A DNA stretch of 64,000 bases from Exiguobacterium sp. Leaf196. Lineage in GTDB: Bacteria > Bacillota > Bacilli > Exiguobacteriales > Exiguobacteriaceae. The translations under genes and the position numbers were made by a program. Shown piece after piece: positions 62,169-64,000 of this stretch; within the stretch, counting starts at the first letter, position 1; every line of letters starts with the position of its first letter. Location: assembly GCF_001423965.1 (NCBI RefSeq), contig NZ_LMPV01000011.1:37576-101575 (forward strand). The letters run 5' to 3'. The notes under the pieces are model-generated. The model was not told the origin of the DNA. It was given only the letters and a program-made list of their open reading frames with translations, and did not search any database.

Positions 62169-63077
62169 TTATTTTACTAAGCGATGTGTTTCCATTGCCA
62201 AAAGTAAATCTCCGATCAGTTCATTCGCAAGTTCCGCGGTTCCGTTTCCTTCTTCAAGCAAAGGATTCACTTCAACAAATTCAGCTGCAATGAAATCTTC
62301 TGCTACCGCACAATGCTGTAACACCGTCTTCGCATCGTCTAAGAAAATGCCATCAGCAACACGTGTTCCTGTACCGACGACAAGCGATGGATCAAGACCG
62401 TCCATATCGAAACTAAGATAGAATGCATCCGTTGTTTCCTTCAAATAGGCAATCGCTTCTTCCATGATCGCGTCCATCCCCCGAGTTCGGATCGCTTCCA
62501 TATCGTAGACACGAATACCAAGACGATCAATCAGTTCTTGTTCGCCTGGATCAACGTCACGTAATCCGATGAAGACGAGATGTTCCGGTTGCAGCTTAAC
62601 ATCTGTTCCTCCTACTTCCGTTAAACGCTGATGTCCTTCCCCAAGGGCTACAGCGAGCGGCATACCGTGGATGTTGCCAGACGGTGATGTTTCCGGTGTA
62701 TTCAAGTCACCGTGTGCATCGAACCAGATGACGCCAAGACGTGGTACAGTCTGACGTAACCCCGCAATCGTTCCGATCGCCATGCTGTGATCACCACCAA
62801 CTAACAACGGAAAGCGTTGCTCTGATAACGCATCGCGAACAATCAGATGCAAGTCATTCGTCGTGTGGACGACGCCTTCAAGACGCTTTAGCTTCGGATC
62901 TTCTTCTCGGACCGCATCCTCGGATAAAACAGCCGCTTCCCCGTAGCGTACTGCTTCTTGTCCCCGTGCTTCAAGTGTCGCTAACAAACCGGCTTTTTCG
63001 ACAGCAGCAGGTCCGTGTTCAGTGCCCGGCTTTCCTTGTCCATAACGGTACGGTACGCTGATATACGCGATATTCAT
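62169..63077 (-). CDS. rocF: Arginase
   Basis: Manganese enzyme hydrolysing arginine to ornithine and urea. 302 residues with the four ureohydrolase metal motifs GGDHSMAIG, WFDAHGDLNTPE, SGNIHGMPLA and SFDMDGLDPS. GGGGGAATATCG precedes the start. Its position upstream of sigW is shared with other Bacillales. Its own terminator separates it from the sigW promoter. Confidence 0.95.
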   Translation of the reverse strand: MNIAYISVPYRYGQGKPGTEHGPAAVEKAGLLATLEARGQEAVRYGEAAVLSEDAVREEDPKLKRLEGVVHTTNDLHLIVRDALSEQRFPLLVGGDHSMAIGTIAGLRQTVPRLGVIWFDAHGDLNTPETSPSGNIHGMPLAVALGEGHQRLTEVGGTDVKLQPEHLVFIGLRDVDPGEQELIDRLGIRVYDMEAIRTRGMDAIMEEAIAYLKETTDAFYLSFDMDGLDPSLVVGTGTRVADGIFLDDAKTVLQHCAVAEDFIAAEFVEVNPLLEEGNGTAELANELIGDLLLAMETHRLVK

Positions 63078-63170
63078 TCGATATTCCCCCTATGTCATAG
63101 TCACTTCTACATGTATTGTAAGCGGTAACAAATAGGTGGTTCAACTCAACAAAAAAACGCATGAATATAC

Positions 63171-63202
63171 AAAAAAACACCGTGAAGGGAATCACGGTGT
63201 TC
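63171..63202 (-). terminator. Terminator of the rRNA-tRNA operon
   Basis: ACACCGTGA pairs with TCACGGTGT, and the A-run 63171-63177 gives the U-tract on the minus strand. The 63078-63288 interval holds nothing else recognisable. Confidence 0.85.
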
Positions 63203-63288
63203 TTGCGTACGTACTCTGGTTATGCTTGGCATTTCATATAAAAAAAACTTAAGACGAACGAAACTCGCTTAAGATCTTTAAATAAAAT

Positions 63289-63364
63289 TGGTGGAGCCTA
63301 GCGGGATCGAACCGCTGACCTCCTGCGTGCAAGGCAGGCGCTCTCCCAGCTGAGCTAAGGCCCC
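63289..63364 (-). tRNA. tRNA-Ala (anticodon TGC)
   Basis: Minus strand begins GGGGCCTTAGCTCAG; anticodon loop CTTGCAC; T arm GGTTCGATCC; encoded CCA. Confidence 0.97.
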
Positions 63365-63373
63365 GAAAGAAAA

Positions 63374-63445
63374 AGCGGAAGACGGGATTCGAACCCGCGA
63401 CCCCGACCTTGGCAAGGTCGTATTCTACCACTGAACTACTTCCGC
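63374..63445 (-). tRNA. tRNA-Gly (anticodon GCC)
   Basis: Minus strand begins GCGGAAGTAGTTCAG; loop TTGCCAA; acceptor CTTCCGC then T; CCA is not encoded. Confidence 0.96.
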
Positions 63446-63451
63446 AAGAAA

Positions 63452-63524
63452 TGAGCCATGCAGGATTCGAACCTGCGACCCTCTGATTAAAAGTCAGATG
63501 CTCTACCAACTGAGCTAATGGCTC
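63452..63524 (-). tRNA. tRNA-Lys (anticodon TTT)
   Basis: Minus strand begins GAGCCATTAGCTCAG; loop CTTTTAA; acceptor ATGGCTC then A; no encoded CCA. Confidence 0.96.
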
Positions 63525-63528
63525 GACA

Positions 63529-63612
63529 TGGTGGGGGGGGGCGGATTCGAACCGCCGAACCCGAGGGAGCGGATTTACAGTCCGCCGCGTTTAGCCACTT
63601 CGCTACCCCCCC
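63529..63612 (-). tRNA. tRNA-Tyr (anticodon GTA)
   Basis: Class II tRNA with long variable arm; seven-G acceptor pairs with CCCCCCC; loop CTGTAAA; encoded CCA. Confidence 0.95.
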
Positions 63613-63650
63613 AGTTTGTCTAGGAAACTTATACGATTGAGAAAAAACAG

Positions 63651-63723
<73 letters not shown>

Positions 63724-63736
63724 ACAAAAAGTATAA

Positions 63737-63811
63737 TGGTGACCCGTACGGGATTCGAACCCGTGTTACCGCCGTGAAAGGGCGGTGTCTTAACCGCTTG
63801 ACCAACGGGCC
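63737..63811 (-). tRNA. tRNA-Glu (anticodon TTC)
   Basis: Minus strand begins GGCCCGTTGGTCAAG; loop CTTTCAC; encoded CCA. Confidence 0.96.
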
Positions 63812-63813
63812 AT

Positions 63814-63888
63814 TGGCTCCGCAAGTAGGATTTGAACCTACGACCTACCGGTTAACAGCCGGTTGCTCTACCACTGAGCTATTGCGGA
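63814..63888 (-). tRNA. tRNA-Asn (anticodon GTT)
   Basis: Minus strand begins TCCGCAATAGCTCAG; loop CTGTTAA; encoded CCA. Confidence 0.96.
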
Positions 63889-63899
63889 ATAAATGAATT

Positions 63900-64000
<101 letters not shown>

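Noticed and set aside
63249..63509. Open frame of 86 residues across the tRNA genes
   Set aside because: It lies entirely over tRNA-Ala, tRNA-Gly and tRNA-Lys; typical artefact of tRNA sequence.
63529..63545. Run of nine G considered as a sequencing error or repeat
   Set aside because: Seven of them form the tRNA-Tyr acceptor strand and pair exactly with the seven C at 63606-63612; the other two begin the T stem.

Overview
The window reads as a chromosomal segment of a low-to-mid GC Bacillota of the order Bacillales, most likely Exiguobacterium. Grounds: the sigW-rsiW-cdaA-cdaR-glmM-glmS block in Bacillus order with a glmS ribozyme, a fused msrAB, TarI/TarJ-type ribitol teichoic acid genes, strong GGAGG ribosome binding sites, and a 5S rRNA-tRNA cluster at the right end. 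The genus is an inference from gene content. No prophage, insertion sequence, integrase or CRISPR array was seen; this is core plus ordinary accessory chromosome.

Layout. 1-6.2 kb: 3' end of glucose 1-dehydrogenase, a CDF cation transporter, a secreted nuclease lipoprotein, an atypical SDR, a YwdI-like protein, a Gfo/Idh oxidoreductase and glpD. 6.2-14.2 kb: amino acid permease, DUF2252 protein, msrAB, a sodium:solute symporter with a cre-like site, and a lysine permease controlled by a lysine riboswitch. 14.3-20.6 kb: MarR regulator, membrane diguanylate cyclase, TetR regulator divergent from an EmrA/EmrB-like efflux operon, and a Fur-box nitroreductase. 20.7-26.8 kb: ribitol teichoic acid locus (tarI, tarJ and a polymerase-family gene, divergent from a second polymerase-family gene and a membrane acyltransferase). 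26.9-34 kb: MFS pump, small proteins, and a tryptophan-to-anthranilate operon kynU-permease-kynA-kynB with a divergent TetR gene. 34-43.6 kb: hydrolase, cydDC exporter with a Rex-like site, Rrf2 regulator, zinc peptidase, orphan glycosyltransferase, a peroxiredoxin pseudogene with two stops, and a DUF697 GTPase. 43.7-54.9 kb: acetyltransferases, a four-gene operon of two YdcZ transporters, a Crp-family regulator and a YjjG-type nucleotidase, a PPK2 kinase, quinone reductase with HxlR regulator, a renalase-like oxidoreductase, an aminoglycoside-phosphotransferase-family pseudogene with an amber stop at codon 6, and hydrolases. 55-63 kb: glmS (ribozyme), glmM, cdaR, cdaA, rsiW, sigW, rocF. 63.2-64 kb: seven tRNAs and a partial 5S rRNA, all on the minus strand.

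How parts work together. The right-hand core block couples envelope-stress sigma control (SigW autoregulatory promoter), c-di-AMP synthesis (CdaA/CdaR) and UDP-GlcNAc precursor supply (GlmM/GlmS). The kyn operon degrades imported tryptophan to anthranilate and alanine. The least described assembly is the Crp/YdcZ pair/nucleotidase operon at 44.8-47.2 kb, which may form a unit for dephosphorylating and exporting a small metabolite; this is inference. Other unusual signals are an anti-sigma factor without its zinc ligands, three premature stop codons in two genes within 10 kb, and a terminator-like hairpin in the leader of the efflux operon.
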